From assembly GCA_017630395.1 (NCBI GenBank), contig JAGBVI010000070.1, positions 32,630 through 96,629 of the forward strand: DNA of 64,000 nt, given 5' to 3'. The position numbers and the translations under genes are program-made. Source of the stretch: Paludibacteraceae bacterium. GTDB lineage: Bacteria > Bacteroidota > Bacteroidia > Bacteroidales > Paludibacteraceae. The notes beneath the pieces are model-generated. The model made no database searches. It saw nothing but the letters and a program-made list of their open reading frames with translations, and was not told where the DNA came from. This document shows positions 46,173 through 55,289 of the stretch, piece after piece; position 1 is the stretch's first letter; every line of letters begins with the position of its first letter.

Positions 46173-46361
46173 TCTGACAACTTCTATAAATTTTAATTTT
46201 ATTTTTTTTGTTATCAATTTTGTTTTTGATGCTTTTGAATTTATTTTATTTATCTTCCTTTTATTTATATAGTTACGTTGTTTGCATTCTTTCTTCTTAT
46301 TTGGTACCAACTTAATAAAGTGTCTTCAAAATCATATCGACCTAATTTATAGAAATTGCCT
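46173..46361. repeat. Inverted-repeat element, family-2 subfamily
   Basis: About 189 bp. The left end is GACAACTTCTATAAATTTT and the right end CTAATTTATAGAAATTGCC, imperfect inverted copies. The interior is T-rich on the plus strand and shares blocks with 2690-2870, 19140-19180 and 20131-20160. It fills the gap between truA and the efflux operon promoter. Confidence 0.55.
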
Positions 46362-46395
46362 TCATAATTATTAATAAGTTTTTTATATCGGTAAG

Positions 46396-46425
46396 TTGGC
46401 TCAATACGATTATTTTGTATCTTTG
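46396..46425 (+). promoter_or_regulatory. Promoter of the efflux operon
   Basis: TTG at 46396-46398, 19 bases, then TATCTTTG at 46418-46425. Transcription should start near 46430-46432, at the ATG of the small Cys/His-rich gene itself. Confidence 0.6.
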
Positions 46426-46429
46426 CAAT

Positions 46430-46828
46430 ATGAATACTAGGCGATTGGCTTTTTTGCTGGTTTTACTTTTAACGTTTCCTTTGCTATTTCTTTTGGGGTG
46501 TTGTTTCCATCACCATGGATGTTGCAAATCGTGTGAAAGTGGGCATGGAGAACCTTATGTAGTTCTTCATTGTTGTCATGCACCTAATTCAGATTGTAAA
46601 GATTGTTTAGTTTGTTCGATTTCAAGTGTAGATTGTTCTCTCTATTCAGTTCGAACTAAATGTAGTTTAACAGATCTTTCCTACTCTCCAACTGCGTTGG
46701 TGGCTGATGGTTCTGTTAGTTTTTTTTCACCTCGCTACGTGCTAACTTTTAATGAGTGTAATACAGATTGTTTATATAAGTATGAGTATTTAAGTTCTAA
46801 AAATCTACGAGCACCGCCAATCGTTTAG
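46430..46828 (+). CDS. Small Cys/His-rich membrane-anchored protein heading a metal efflux operon
   Basis: 132 residues from the ATG at 46430; a TTG-started frame from 46415 would overlap the promoter. One membrane segment or signal (RLAFLLVLLLTFPLLFLLGC) is followed by CCFHHHGCCKSCESGHGEPY, CCHAPNSDCKDCLVCSISSV and further Cys. The count of Cys and His just after the membrane segment suggests metal binding in the periplasm. Proteins like this (possibly the DUF6769 family) occur ahead of RND efflux genes in Bacteroidota. The predicted transcription start coincides with the start codon, so the mRNA may be leaderless here. It could deliver or buffer metal for the pump; that is inference from position and composition. 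Confidence 0.7.
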   Translation: MNTRRLAFLLVLLLTFPLLFLLGCCFHHHGCCKSCESGHGEPYVVLHCCHAPNSDCKDCLVCSISSVDCSLYSVRTKCSLTDLSYSPTALVADGSVSFFSPRYVLTFNECNTDCLYKYEYLSSKNLRAPPIV

Positions 46829-46952
46829 TTTGTATGAATTTTTTGGTAAAAAGAATCAATTTAAAACCATTTCTCAAAGAATTTAAAAATTTGCAAATGT
46901 CTCTTAGAAAAGACTTTAAGCAGAGACTATATTAAAATTAATAAAATCAAAA

Positions 46953-48095
46953 ATGAAAAATCAGATTAGAAGTTTTTGGGTTGTAATCGTGACGTTATTA
47001 TTAAGTTCATGTCATGATTCTCAATCACATCATCATAAGGTTGACGAACAGCATCATGAGGATCATCACGGAGTTGTTATGTTTTCTGAGCATGATGCAC
47101 ATCATATAGGTTTACAGGTTGATACAATTCGCTTAGCATCATTTTCTAATGTACTTAAAGTGAGTGGAAAGATTAGTGCAACCCGTGATGGCGAGCAAAC
47201 GATTGTTGCGCCAACAAGTGGAGTGGTTTTCTTTGCAGGTAAAAATTTGACGGAAGGTAGGTATTTGAAAAGTGGTGAAACATTACTTTCTATCTCGTCC
47301 AAAAAGATGCAAGATGGAGATGAGGGTGTACGTTTGACTGCAGTTTATGAGGCAGCGAAAAAAGAGTATGACAGAGCGTCAGAGTTGATAAAAGACAACA
47401 TCATTTCTCAGAAGCATTATGACCAAGCAAAATTGGATTATATGCAGGCAAAAAATGCGTATGATGCCTATTATGAAAATTCATCGGAGCATGGTATTAG
47501 TGCAAGTAGTTCCATTTCAGGTTATTTAAAGTCTTTGTTAGTCAAACAAGGTCAATTTGTAACCGTGGGAGATCCTATTGCCATTGTTACACAGAACAAA
47601 AGAGTGCAACTTAATGTAGATGTTCCGGAAAAATATGCTCAAGATTTACCTTCAATCAGAACTGCAAATTTTAAGGTCGCATACGATGACTCTATCTATA
47701 AGCTCTCTAATATGTCAGGCAAATTGCTTTCATACGGAAAGAGTACTTCCCAAGGCTCTTTTATGCTGCCGGTCATATTCGAGTTTGACAATATTTGTAA
47801 TGTTTTACCCGGAAGTTATGCTGATGTCTATTTGTTGGCTCGTAAAGAAAATAATGTGATATCCATTCCTCATTCAGCACTATTGGAAGAGCATGGACTA
47901 TATTTTGTCTATCTTCAGACTATGCCGGAACATTATGTAAAACGTGAGGTGAAATTGGGACAATATGATGGTGAACGCCATAGAGTTTTAGATGGATTGG
48001 CAGAGGGAGATATTGTTGTAATAAACGGTGCAAAACATTTGAAGATAGCTGAGTCTTCAGCCATTATTCCGGAAGGACATAATCATAATCATTAA
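46953..48095 (+). CDS. RND efflux periplasmic adaptor lipoprotein, heavy-metal type
   Basis: 380 residues. The start SFWVVIVTLLLSSC has a lipobox with Cys20, so it is a lipoprotein. Directly after it lies a His-rich run (SQSHHHKVDEQHHEDHHG, then SEHDAHHIGLQ) and the C-terminus ends PEGHNHNH: likely metal-binding sites. The membrane-fusion fold follows: barrel-sandwich half TIVAPTSGVVFFAGKNLTEG, an alpha-hairpin (VYEAAKKEYDRASELIKDNI), the second lipoyl half, then beta-barrel and membrane-proximal domains to GLAEGDIVVINGAKHLK. This is the CusB/CzcB class. Next to it come the permease (13-base gap) and the outer-membrane channel, a complete tripartite pump. Substrate metal (Cu, Ag, Zn, Co, Ni) cannot be told. 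Confidence 0.9.
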   Translation: MKNQIRSFWVVIVTLLLSSCHDSQSHHHKVDEQHHEDHHGVVMFSEHDAHHIGLQVDTIRLASFSNVLKVSGKISATRDGEQTIVAPTSGVVFFAGKNLTEGRYLKSGETLLSISSKKMQDGDEGVRLTAVYEAAKKEYDRASELIKDNIISQKHYDQAKLDYMQAKNAYDAYYENSSEHGISASSSISGYLKSLLVKQGQFVTVGDPIAIVTQNKRVQLNVDVPEKYAQDLPSIRTANFKVAYDDSIYKLSNMSGKLLSYGKSTSQGSFMLPVIFEFDNICNVLPGSYADVYLLARKENNVISIPHSALLEEHGLYFVYLQTMPEHYVKREVKLGQYDGERHRVLDGLAEGDIVVINGAKHLKIAESSAIIPEGHNHNH

Positions 48096-48108
48096 AACAG
48101 CATGAGCC

Positions 48109-51100
48109 ATGTTAAATAAGATTATTAAATTTTCATTAGATAACAGACTCTTTGTTCTTTTGGTTACTGTTCTATTAGTAGTTTACGGAGTAAAGAGTAC
48201 ATTGGAGATGGATGTGGATGTATTTCCAGATCTAAATGCTCCTACCGTTGTGGTTTTGACAGAATCGAATGATTTGGCAGCGGAAGAGGTGGAACGTCTG
48301 GTCTCATTTCCCATAGAAACTGTGATGAATGGAGCCTCTGATGTACGTAGAGTTCGTTCTTCTTCTACCAATGGTTTTTCTGTCGTTTGGGTAGAGTTTG
48401 ATTGGGATACTGATGTGAATATTGCACGACAGATTGTGACAGAAAAGTTGCAAGTAGTAAGCAATGAATTACCTAAAAATGTTGGAGTGCCGGTGCTTGC
48501 TCCTCAATCATCTATTTTAGGGGAGATGATGATTGTTGGGTTGACGTCAGACTCAACTAATCTAAGGGAGTTGCGAACAGTGGCAGAGTGGGAACTCCGT
48601 CCTCGAATTTTGGCTTTGGATGGGGTTTCACAAGTAGCCGTTATAGGGGGAGAGGTGAAAGAGTATCAGATCCTTTTGCATCTTGGAAAAATGAGTCAAT
48701 ACAATGTTCGGTTGGATGAGGTGTTGGCAGCAGTAGAGCAAATGAACATCAATGCATCGGGAGGTTTATTTTATGAATACGGGAACGAATATATTCTGAG
48801 AGGAGTGGTTTCCACCAATCGTGTAGAAGAGATTGGGAAGAATGTTGTGAAACTATGCGACGATGCCCCGTTGTTGTTGGAAGACATTGCCGAGATAAAG
48901 ATTGGTAATAAATTCCCAAAAACAGGTGTTGCTTCATTTAATCAAAAAGATGCTGTATTGTTAACAATTACCCGTCAGCCCAACTCCAATGCTGTTGAAG
49001 TGACAGAGAATGTTGATAAACTACTTTTGGATGTTCAGAAGCAGTTGCCGCCGGATGTGAAAATTGCCTCTGATATTTTTCGACAATCAGACTTTATCGA
49101 TAATTCGGTCAATAATGTTTTGAAGTCTCTTTTAGAAGGTGGATTTTTTGTTGTATTGGTATTGGTGCTCTTTTTGATGAATAGTAGAACAACCATCATT
49201 TCATTGATAACAATTCCAATATCAGTTTTGGTTGCCTTTTTGATTTTGAAATTTATGGGATTGACTATCAATACGATGAGTTTAGGGGGAATTGCTATTG
49301 CAATCGGGGCATTGGTTGATGATGCGATAGTGGATGTAGAGAACATCTTTAAACGATTAAAGGAGAATGGTTTAAGACCCAAAGCAGAGCAGTTGTCGGT
49401 TTTGCATGTAGTATATGAAGCCTCAAAAGAGGTGCGCAAACCAATTCTTAATTCTACATTGATTATTATAGCCAGTTTTCTTCCGCTCTTTTTCTTATCC
49501 GGAATGGAGGGGAGAATGTTGATGCCTTTGGGAATCTCATTTATCATTGCGTTAAGTGCTTCTACGCTTATTGCTTTGACGTTGACTCCGGTTTTATGTA
49601 GTTATTTCCTTTCTATTAATTTGAGTGAAATAAAGGAGCCAAAATGGTTGTTAAATCTGAAAAAAGGTTATCAAAATTTGTTGTATTGGGCCATTCAGCA
49701 TGCAAGAGTTACTTTTGTGACAATATCTATTTTGTTTGTCGTAGCCTTGCTACAGTTGATTTCGTTTGACAGAGATTTTTTACCTCCATTTAATGAAGGC
49801 TCATTTACGATAAATTTAGGCGTGAAACCGGGAATATCCCTGGAAGAGTCGGACAAGATTGGTCGTCGTGCAGAAGAGTTGCTATTGGAGATTCCGGAGG
49901 TAACATGTGTCGGACGAAAAACAGGACGTGCCGAATTAGATGAACATGCTTTAGGTATAAATATGTCTGAAATGGAAGTTCCCTATCAATTGCAAGAACG
50001 ATCCAAAGATGAAGTTATCGCAGATGTGCGTCATAAATTATCTCATTTAAAAGGCGTTGTGGTGGAGGTAGGTTCTCCTATTTCACATCGTATAGATGCC
50101 ATGCTTTCCGGAACAAGAGCTAACATTGCAATCAAGATTTTTGGGTCAGATTTGAATGCCTTGTATCGCATAGCCAACGAGGTTAAACATAAAATTGAGC
50201 AGGTAGAAGGCATTGTCGATTTAAGTGTTGAGCAGCAAGTGGAGCGACCTCAAATTCAGATAGAACCCAAGAGAGATATTTTGGCTCGATATGGCATTAC
50301 TTTGCCCCAATTCAGAGATATGATAGAAGTCTTGTTGGCAGGGAGAGTGGTATCGCAAGTTTATGAAGGGAATCGCAATTTCAATTTGGTAGTTAGAGCA
50401 GAAGAGTCTTATCGAAATTCCATAGAAGAGATTGAGAATATGTTGGTTGATACAAAAGAGGGTAAGGTTCCATTCTCTAATATAGCTACAATCTCTTCAA
50501 AATCAGGACCCAATACGATTGCACGCGAAGCAGTATCCCGAAAAGTGGTTGTTTCTGCCAATGTCTCCGGAAGAGGTTTAAGTGGTGTTGTGGAAGATAT
50601 TCAAAAAGAGATTCAAGAATCAGTCTATTTGCCGGAAGGATATTATGTGGAGTATGGTGGGCAGTTTGAAAGTGAAGAGAGAGCCTCAAAAATCATCATT
50701 TTGATATCCATTCTTTCTGTTATAATCATATTTATTTTGTTATACAATCAATTTAAACGGGTTGATTTATCAATGGTTGTTTTGTTAAATTTACCTTTAG
50801 CTTTGATTGGAGGCGTATGGGCCATCTTTTTCTCCGGAGGAATTTTGAATATTCCTGCTATTATAGGTTTTATCTCTTTGTTTGGAATCGCTACACGCAA
50901 CGGACTCTTGCTGGTGGATCGCTATGAATCATTAAGAAGGGAGGGAAAATTACCTACAGAGGTGGTAGTACAAGGCTCATTAGATAGATTAAATCCAATT
51001 TTGATGACAGCTTTGACTTCCGGATTGGCGCTTTTACCTCTGGTTTTCAACGGAGATTTGCCAGGGAATGAGATACAGAGTCCTTTAGCAAAGGTGATTT

Positions 51101-51189
51101 TAGGAGGATTGTTTACATCAACCTTCTTTAATGGATTTATTGTGCCTATCACCTATACGTGGGTGAATAAACGAAAGACAAATAATTAA
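48109..51189 (+). CDS. RND efflux permease, CusA/CzcA type
   Basis: 1026 residues. Twelve membrane helices in the RND arrangement: helix 1 (RLFVLLVTVLLVVYGVKSTL), a large periplasmic loop with VFPDLNAPTVVVLTESND, helices 2-6 with the proton-relay segment IGALVDDAIVDVENIFKRLK (Asp and Glu in helix 4), a second loop, and helices 8-12 ending FGIATRNGLLLVDRYESLRR, LNPILMTALTSGLALLPLVF and GNEIQSPLAKVILGGLFTST. The DVENI and GNEIQ-PLAKVI motifs mark the heavy-metal group rather than drug exporters. It exports its substrate across the outer membrane with its adaptor and TolC-like partner, driven by protons. Length is normal for the family. Confidence 0.93.
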   Translation: MLNKIIKFSLDNRLFVLLVTVLLVVYGVKSTLEMDVDVFPDLNAPTVVVLTESNDLAAEEVERLVSFPIETVMNGASDVRRVRSSSTNGFSVVWVEFDWDTDVNIARQIVTEKLQVVSNELPKNVGVPVLAPQSSILGEMMIVGLTSDSTNLRELRTVAEWELRPRILALDGVSQVAVIGGEVKEYQILLHLGKMSQYNVRLDEVLAAVEQMNINASGGLFYEYGNEYILRGVVSTNRVEEIGKNVVKLCDDAPLLLEDIAEIKIGNKFPKTGVASFNQKDAVLLTITRQPNSNAVEVTENVDKLLLDVQKQLPPDVKIASDIFRQSDFIDNSVNNVLKSLLEGGFFVVLVLVLFLMNSRTTIISLITIPISVLVAFLILKFMGLTINTMSLGGIAIAIGALVDDAIVDVENIFKRLKENGLRPKAEQLSVLHVVYEASKEVRKPILNSTLIIIASFLPLFFLSGMEGRMLMPLGISFIIALSASTLIALTLTPVLCSYFLSINLSEIKEPKWLLNLKKGYQNLLYWAIQHARVTFVTISILFVVALLQLISFDRDFLPPFNEGSFTINLGVKPGISLEESDKIGRRAEELLLEIPEVTCVGRKTGRAELDEHALGINMSEMEVPYQLQERSKDEVIADVRHKLSHLKGVVVEVGSPISHRIDAMLSGTRANIAIKIFGSDLNALYRIANEVKHKIEQVEGIVDLSVEQQVERPQIQIEPKRDILARYGITLPQFRDMIEVLLAGRVVSQVYEGNRNFNLVVRAEESYRNSIEEIENMLVDTKEGKVPFSNIATISSKSGPNTIAREAVSRKVVVSANVSGRGLSGVVEDIQKEIQESVYLPEGYYVEYGGQFESEERASKIIILISILSVIIIFILLYNQFKRVDLSMVVLLNLPLALIGGVWAIFFSGGILNIPAIIGFISLFGIATRNGLLLVDRYESLRREGKLPTEVVVQGSLDRLNPILMTALTSGLALLPLVFNGDLPGNEIQSPLAKVILGGLFTSTFFNGFIVPITYTWVNKRKTNN

Positions 51190-51212
51190 TAATTTCTATC
51201 TCAGAATTAAAG

Positions 51213-52397
51213 ATGAAAAGAAATAAGTTGACCCTATTAGTTTTTACTTTATACTTGGTTCGTATGGGTGTTGAAGCACAATCGTATGTAGATTTATATC
51301 CGATTGTTGAGGCTAATAATTATCAATTAAGCATTCTTAAACAAGAGGTAAAGGCCACTTCCTTAGAGAATAGAAGTGCTATTAATTTACCCGATCCTCA
51401 AGTAAATTTATCCTATATGTGGGGAGATGAAAATGTCCCATCAGATAAACGAATGTTGAGTATTAGTCAAGATTTTGATTTAACAACAATATCCGGAGCA
51501 CGCAGGCGATTAGCCAAAAGTAAAGAGGCATCATCAGAAGCCTATTACAGAGTGGAAAAACAGGCAGTTTTAGAAAAATTTTCGCAGAATTGCATCAAGT
51601 GGAGATATTTGACAAAACAAATAGAGCAGAGAAATGCTATGGCAACCATTTTGTCTCAACTAGCAGAATCCAATCAAAAAAGATATGCCTCAGGAGAATT
51701 AAATATTTTGGAATTTAATAAGTTTCAATTCTCTATAGCCGAATTCAATACCCAAATAAGGTTGCTGGAATTGGAGCGGGAAAATCTATATCAACAGTTG
51801 TGCTATTCCAATGGAGGCATACAAATTGATACTACGTTGTTACAATATGACTTTACACCAATACCTGTTGATTTTACAAGTTGGCTAGATTCTATATTGG
51901 TTTATATTCCGGAAATGCATTATTATCAACAAAATAAAGAAATAAGTTCAAGAGAAGAGAAGTTGGCTCGACTATCATGGTTGCCACAATTGAGCGCAGG
52001 ATATCAATCAGAAATAACCGATATTGAAGCGATGCGAGGAGGTACTATTGGGGTATCGTTGCCATTGTGGGCAAATAAAAACAAGGTGCAATCCCAACGA
52101 GCTAATTCTAAGGTTGCTGATTTGAGGTATGATGAGGCTCAATTTCGGATAAAAAGTGAACTATCTATGTTATACGAACAAATAGTGGCAATGGAAGAGT
52201 TGTTATCAGAATATCAAAATTCCATTCATTCATTTTCTGTTTTAGAACACGAAGCAAAAGCCTATCGTTTAGGAGCTTTATCAGCCTTGGATTATTTAGA
52301 GAGTACGATGAGATATATTGCGTTATATGACGATGTTTTGGAACTTGAATATTTAATTCAAATGAAAAAATTAAGCTTGATGATTTTGGGAAGATAG
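51213..52397 (+). CDS. TolC-family outer membrane channel
   Basis: 394 residues. A signal peptide (LTLLVFTLYLVRMGVEAQ) and no lipobox Cys. The remainder is coiled-coil helix in two repeats (residues about 25-210 and 215-394), with LPDPQVNLSYMWGDENVPSD and SWLPQLSAGYQSEITDIEAM at the beta-barrel strands, as in OEP/TolC proteins. It is on the short side; several Bacteroidota metal-pump channels have this size. It is the third member of the pump operon, 24 bases after the permease. It should form the outer-membrane exit duct. Confidence 0.88.
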   Translation: MKRNKLTLLVFTLYLVRMGVEAQSYVDLYPIVEANNYQLSILKQEVKATSLENRSAINLPDPQVNLSYMWGDENVPSDKRMLSISQDFDLTTISGARRRLAKSKEASSEAYYRVEKQAVLEKFSQNCIKWRYLTKQIEQRNAMATILSQLAESNQKRYASGELNILEFNKFQFSIAEFNTQIRLLELERENLYQQLCYSNGGIQIDTTLLQYDFTPIPVDFTSWLDSILVYIPEMHYYQQNKEISSREEKLARLSWLPQLSAGYQSEITDIEAMRGGTIGVSLPLWANKNKVQSQRANSKVADLRYDEAQFRIKSELSMLYEQIVAMEELLSEYQNSIHSFSVLEHEAKAYRLGALSALDYLESTMRYIALYDDVLELEYLIQMKKLSLMILGR

Positions 52398-52463
52398 TAG
52401 TTTGTTGAGAAAAAAAAACAAATTTCGTATAGCAGATGAAAATACCTTTGTATATTTGTGGCT

Positions 52464-53597
52464 ATGAGAAAAATTGAGATGGTTGACCTCAAAAGTCAGT
52501 ACCACAACATAAAAACAGATGTAGATGCAGCGATTCAAGAGGTACTTGATTCGACTATCTTTGTGAAGGGGGGCAAAGTTGAGGCCTTCCGTGAGCACTT
52601 TGCAAGCTATTTGAATGTTAAGCATGTGATACCGGTTGGTAATGGAACAGATGCATTAATGATTTCATTATTGGCTTTAGGTTTGAAACCCGGTGATGAG
52701 GTTATTGCTCCTTCATTTACTTTTGTTGCAACGGCAGAAGTAGTAGCCTTGTTAGGTTTGAAATTGGTCTTGGTGGATGTTGATCCGGACACATTTTGTA
52801 TATCATTGCAAGATATCGAAAACGCCATTACTGAGAATACCAAGGTAATTATTCCTGTTCATTTATTTGGGCAAAATGCTGATATGGAGTCCATTTTACG
52901 TCTGGCAAGAGAGCATAATATATATGTTGTGGAAGATGCATGTCAATCCATTGGGTCTTATTATACCTTTTCAAATGGAGAAAAGTATCATTCCGGATGT
53001 ATAGGAGATATTGGTTGTACCTCGTTTTTTCCTTCTAAAAACTTAGGTTGTTATGGAGATGGGGGAGCAATATTTACTAATAATGACGAGTTGGCAGAGA
53101 AGATGCATAGCATTGCAAATCACGGTATGAAAACACGTTATCACTATGAGCGAGTGGGAGTAAATTCTAGATTAGATACTATACAAGCCGCGATTTTAGA
53201 TGTTAAATTGTCTCATTTGGATGGTTATATCTCTTCGCGTGTGGCAGCCAGCAGATATTATCATGAACATTTGAAGGAGATAGATTGGTTGCGATTGCCG
53301 ATTGTAGGAGCACAAACGACTCATTCGTATCATCAATTTACAGTCATTGTAGATAATTATAATCGAAATGAGCTTCAAGCTTATCTTAAAGAGAGAGCTA
53401 TTCCAACAATGGTTTATTATCCAAAGCCTTTGCATCTTCAAGATGCATATCGGAAGGAGGAGTGCAAAGAGTTACCAGTGTCTGAATTTTTATCAGAAAA
53501 GGTGTTGTCTTTACCTATGCATACTGAGTTGGATGAAGAGCAGTTGGCATACATTGTAGAATCAATTAAATCATTTCCGGCATCTATAAATCAATAA
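52464..53597 (+). CDS. PLP-dependent sugar aminotransferase (WbpE/WlbC-like)
   Basis: 377 residues from the ATG at 52464. DegT/DnrJ/EryC1 fold: IEMVDLKSQYHNIKTDVDAA opens it, then PVGNGTDALMISLLALGLKP (cofactor phosphate site), IIPVHLFGQNADMESI and VVEDACQSIGSYYTF (Asp to the pyridine ring), and TSFFPSKNLGCYGDGGAIFT with the Schiff-base Lys. NHGMKTRYHYERVGVNSRLD is also typical. Its two neighbours make a UDP-diacetamido-uronic acid pathway, so it probably transaminates UDP-2-acetamido-3-keto-glucuronate to the 3-amino sugar. -7-like elements (TACCTTTG 52443-52450, TATATTTG 52451-52458) precede the start. The following gene begins 2 bases after its stop. Confidence 0.85.
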   Translation: MRKIEMVDLKSQYHNIKTDVDAAIQEVLDSTIFVKGGKVEAFREHFASYLNVKHVIPVGNGTDALMISLLALGLKPGDEVIAPSFTFVATAEVVALLGLKLVLVDVDPDTFCISLQDIENAITENTKVIIPVHLFGQNADMESILRLAREHNIYVVEDACQSIGSYYTFSNGEKYHSGCIGDIGCTSFFPSKNLGCYGDGGAIFTNNDELAEKMHSIANHGMKTRYHYERVGVNSRLDTIQAAILDVKLSHLDGYISSRVAASRYYHEHLKEIDWLRLPIVGAQTTHSYHQFTVIVDNYNRNELQAYLKERAIPTMVYYPKPLHLQDAYRKEECKELPVSEFLSEKVLSLPMHTELDEEQLAYIVESIKSFPASINQ

Positions 53598-53599
53598 CC

Positions 53600-54172
53600 A
53601 TGGACTATTTTTTGCATGAAACTTCAATTATTGATGAGGATTGTCAAATAGGTAAAGGAACAAAAATTTGGCATTTTTCACATATTATGTCCGGTTCTCA
53701 AATCGGAGAGGGGTGTAATATTGGTCAGAATGTTGTGATTTCTCCTAAGGTGATAATTGGGAATAATGTTAAAATTCAAAACAATGTTTCTGTTTATACA
53801 GGAGTTCACTGTGAGGATGATGTTTTTTTAGGTCCTTCAGTTGTTTTTACGAACGTCATCAATCCTCGAAGTTTTATATCTCGAAAAGAGAGTTTTTTGC
53901 CTACAATCATTCGTAAAGGTGCATCAATAGGCGCAAATGCAACAATTGTTTGTGGAAATACTATTGGAGAGTATGCACTAATAGGTGCAGGGTCTGTTGT
54001 GACAAAAGATGTGTTACCCCATGCATTGGTTGTGGGGAATCCGGCAAAGCAAATAGGTTGGGTTTGTCGCTGTGGATGTCATTTAGAGAAAGATGAGTTG
54101 AAGAAAAAAATGGTGTGCAAGGAATGTTGTGAGGAGTATGAATTGAAAGATAATAGTATAATTTCTAAATAG
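53600..54172 (+). CDS. UDP-amino-sugar N-acetyltransferase (WbpD/WlbB-like) with zinc-ribbon tail
   Basis: 190 residues. Residues 1-150 are a left-handed beta helix of hexapeptide repeats (IDEDCQIGKGTKIWHFSHIM, then IGEGCNIGQNVVISPKVIIG), with the GPSVVFTNVINPRS segment typical of WbpD-type enzymes and SIGANATIVCGNTIGEYALI near the end. These acetylate the 3-amino group of UDP-2-acetamido-3-amino-glucuronate using acetyl-CoA. Residues about 155-185 hold four cysteine pairs or singles, WVCRCGCHLE and MVCKECCEEYE, that look like a zinc ribbon. It lies 2 bases after the aminotransferase and 7 bases before the dehydrogenase, a tight operon. Confidence 0.85.
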   Translation: MDYFLHETSIIDEDCQIGKGTKIWHFSHIMSGSQIGEGCNIGQNVVISPKVIIGNNVKIQNNVSVYTGVHCEDDVFLGPSVVFTNVINPRSFISRKESFLPTIIRKGASIGANATIVCGNTIGEYALIGAGSVVTKDVLPHALVVGNPAKQIGWVCRCGCHLEKDELKKKMVCKECCEEYELKDNSIISK

Positions 54173-54179
54173 ATTTGAG

Positions 54180-55214
54180 ATGAATAAGATAAGGTTTGCA
54201 GTTGTTGGTCAGGGACATATTGGTAAACGACATGCTGAGATGATTCGTCGAAATGAGTGGGCTGAGTTGGTTGCTGTTTGCGATGTGTTGCCCCAAGAAG
54301 AGGTCGGGTTAAGTGATTTAGATGTTCCCTATTTCAGGTCGATAGATGAGCTTTTGAGTGCAGGTTTAGAATTAGATGTAGTGAATATCTGTACGCCGAA
54401 CTATTTTCATGCAGAGTATGCATTGTTGTGCCTAAATCATAATCTACATGTTGTTTTAGAGAAACCTATTGCCTTGCGTCGTTCGGATGCAGAGCAGATA
54501 GTTTTTAAATCTTTACAAGTCTCTAAGCATGTCTTTTGCGTAATGCAAAACCGCTATTCCCCTCCATCTGTATGGTTGAAACAAGTGATAGACGAGAAAT
54601 TATTGGGCGATATTTATATGGTTCAATTAAATTGTTTTTGGAACAGAGACGCTCGTTACTACAAACCTGGTAATTGGCATGGTGATGGGAAATTAGATGG
54701 TGGAACGTTATTTACTCAATTTTCTCACTTCATAGATATTATGTATTGGTTGTTTGGTGATATTACCAATATTAAAGGGAATTTTCATGATTTCAATCAT
54801 CAGCAATTAACCGATTTTGAGGATAGCGGAGTTGTTACTTTTGATTTTCTTTCAGGAGGAATGGGTTCATTAACCTATTCGACAGCTGTCTGGGATACAA
54901 ATTTAGAGAGTAGTATTACGATTGTAGGAGAGAAGGGGACTATAAAAGTGGCCGGGCAATATATGAATGAAGTTGTTTATTGTCATATCAAAGATTATGA
55001 AATGCCTGTTTTGGCTCCAAGTAATCCTCCTAATGACTATGGAGCATATAAAGGGTCTGCTCAAAACCACCATTATGTGATTCAGAATGTTGTCGAGAAA
55101 TTAAATTCCGCTGGTCAGATTACAACCAATGTTTTAGAGGGATTGAAAGTTATTGATATTATTGAGCGCATTTATCAAGTCCGTGATCTTCAGTGGAAGA
55201 AAAATTCTCGTTAG
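54180..55214 (+). CDS. UDP-sugar 3-dehydrogenase (WbpB/WlbA-like), Gfo/Idh/MocA family
   Basis: 344 residues. Rossmann start IRFAVVGQGHIGKRHAEMIR binds NAD; the EKP segment NLHVVLEKPIALRRSDAEQI supplies the catalytic Lys, with GKLDGGTLFTQFSHFIDIMY giving the substrate-site Asp and His. Family and neighbours point to the oxidation of UDP-2-acetamido-glucuronate at C3, the step before the aminotransferase at 52464. Gene order is thus aminotransferase, acetyltransferase, dehydrogenase, the wbpE-wbpD-wbpB set. The 6-dehydrogenase (WbpA) and the epimerase (WbpI) are not in the window. Confidence 0.85.
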   Translation: MNKIRFAVVGQGHIGKRHAEMIRRNEWAELVAVCDVLPQEEVGLSDLDVPYFRSIDELLSAGLELDVVNICTPNYFHAEYALLCLNHNLHVVLEKPIALRRSDAEQIVFKSLQVSKHVFCVMQNRYSPPSVWLKQVIDEKLLGDIYMVQLNCFWNRDARYYKPGNWHGDGKLDGGTLFTQFSHFIDIMYWLFGDITNIKGNFHDFNHQQLTDFEDSGVVTFDFLSGGMGSLTYSTAVWDTNLESSITIVGEKGTIKVAGQYMNEVVYCHIKDYEMPVLAPSNPPNDYGAYKGSAQNHHYVIQNVVEKLNSAGQITTNVLEGLKVIDIIERIYQVRDLQWKKNSR

Positions 55215-55265
55215 AATTTTCTAAAAAAAATAGAGAAAATAGTTCATTTTCTCTCACTATTTTAC

Positions 55266-55273
55266 TAAATTTG
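55266..55273 (+). promoter_or_regulatory. Promoter -7 element for tRNA-Gln
   Basis: TAAATTTG fits TAnnTTTG, 16 bases before the first base of the tRNA. Confidence 0.5.
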
Positions 55274-55289
55274 CACTCGCAAGTGTGAT

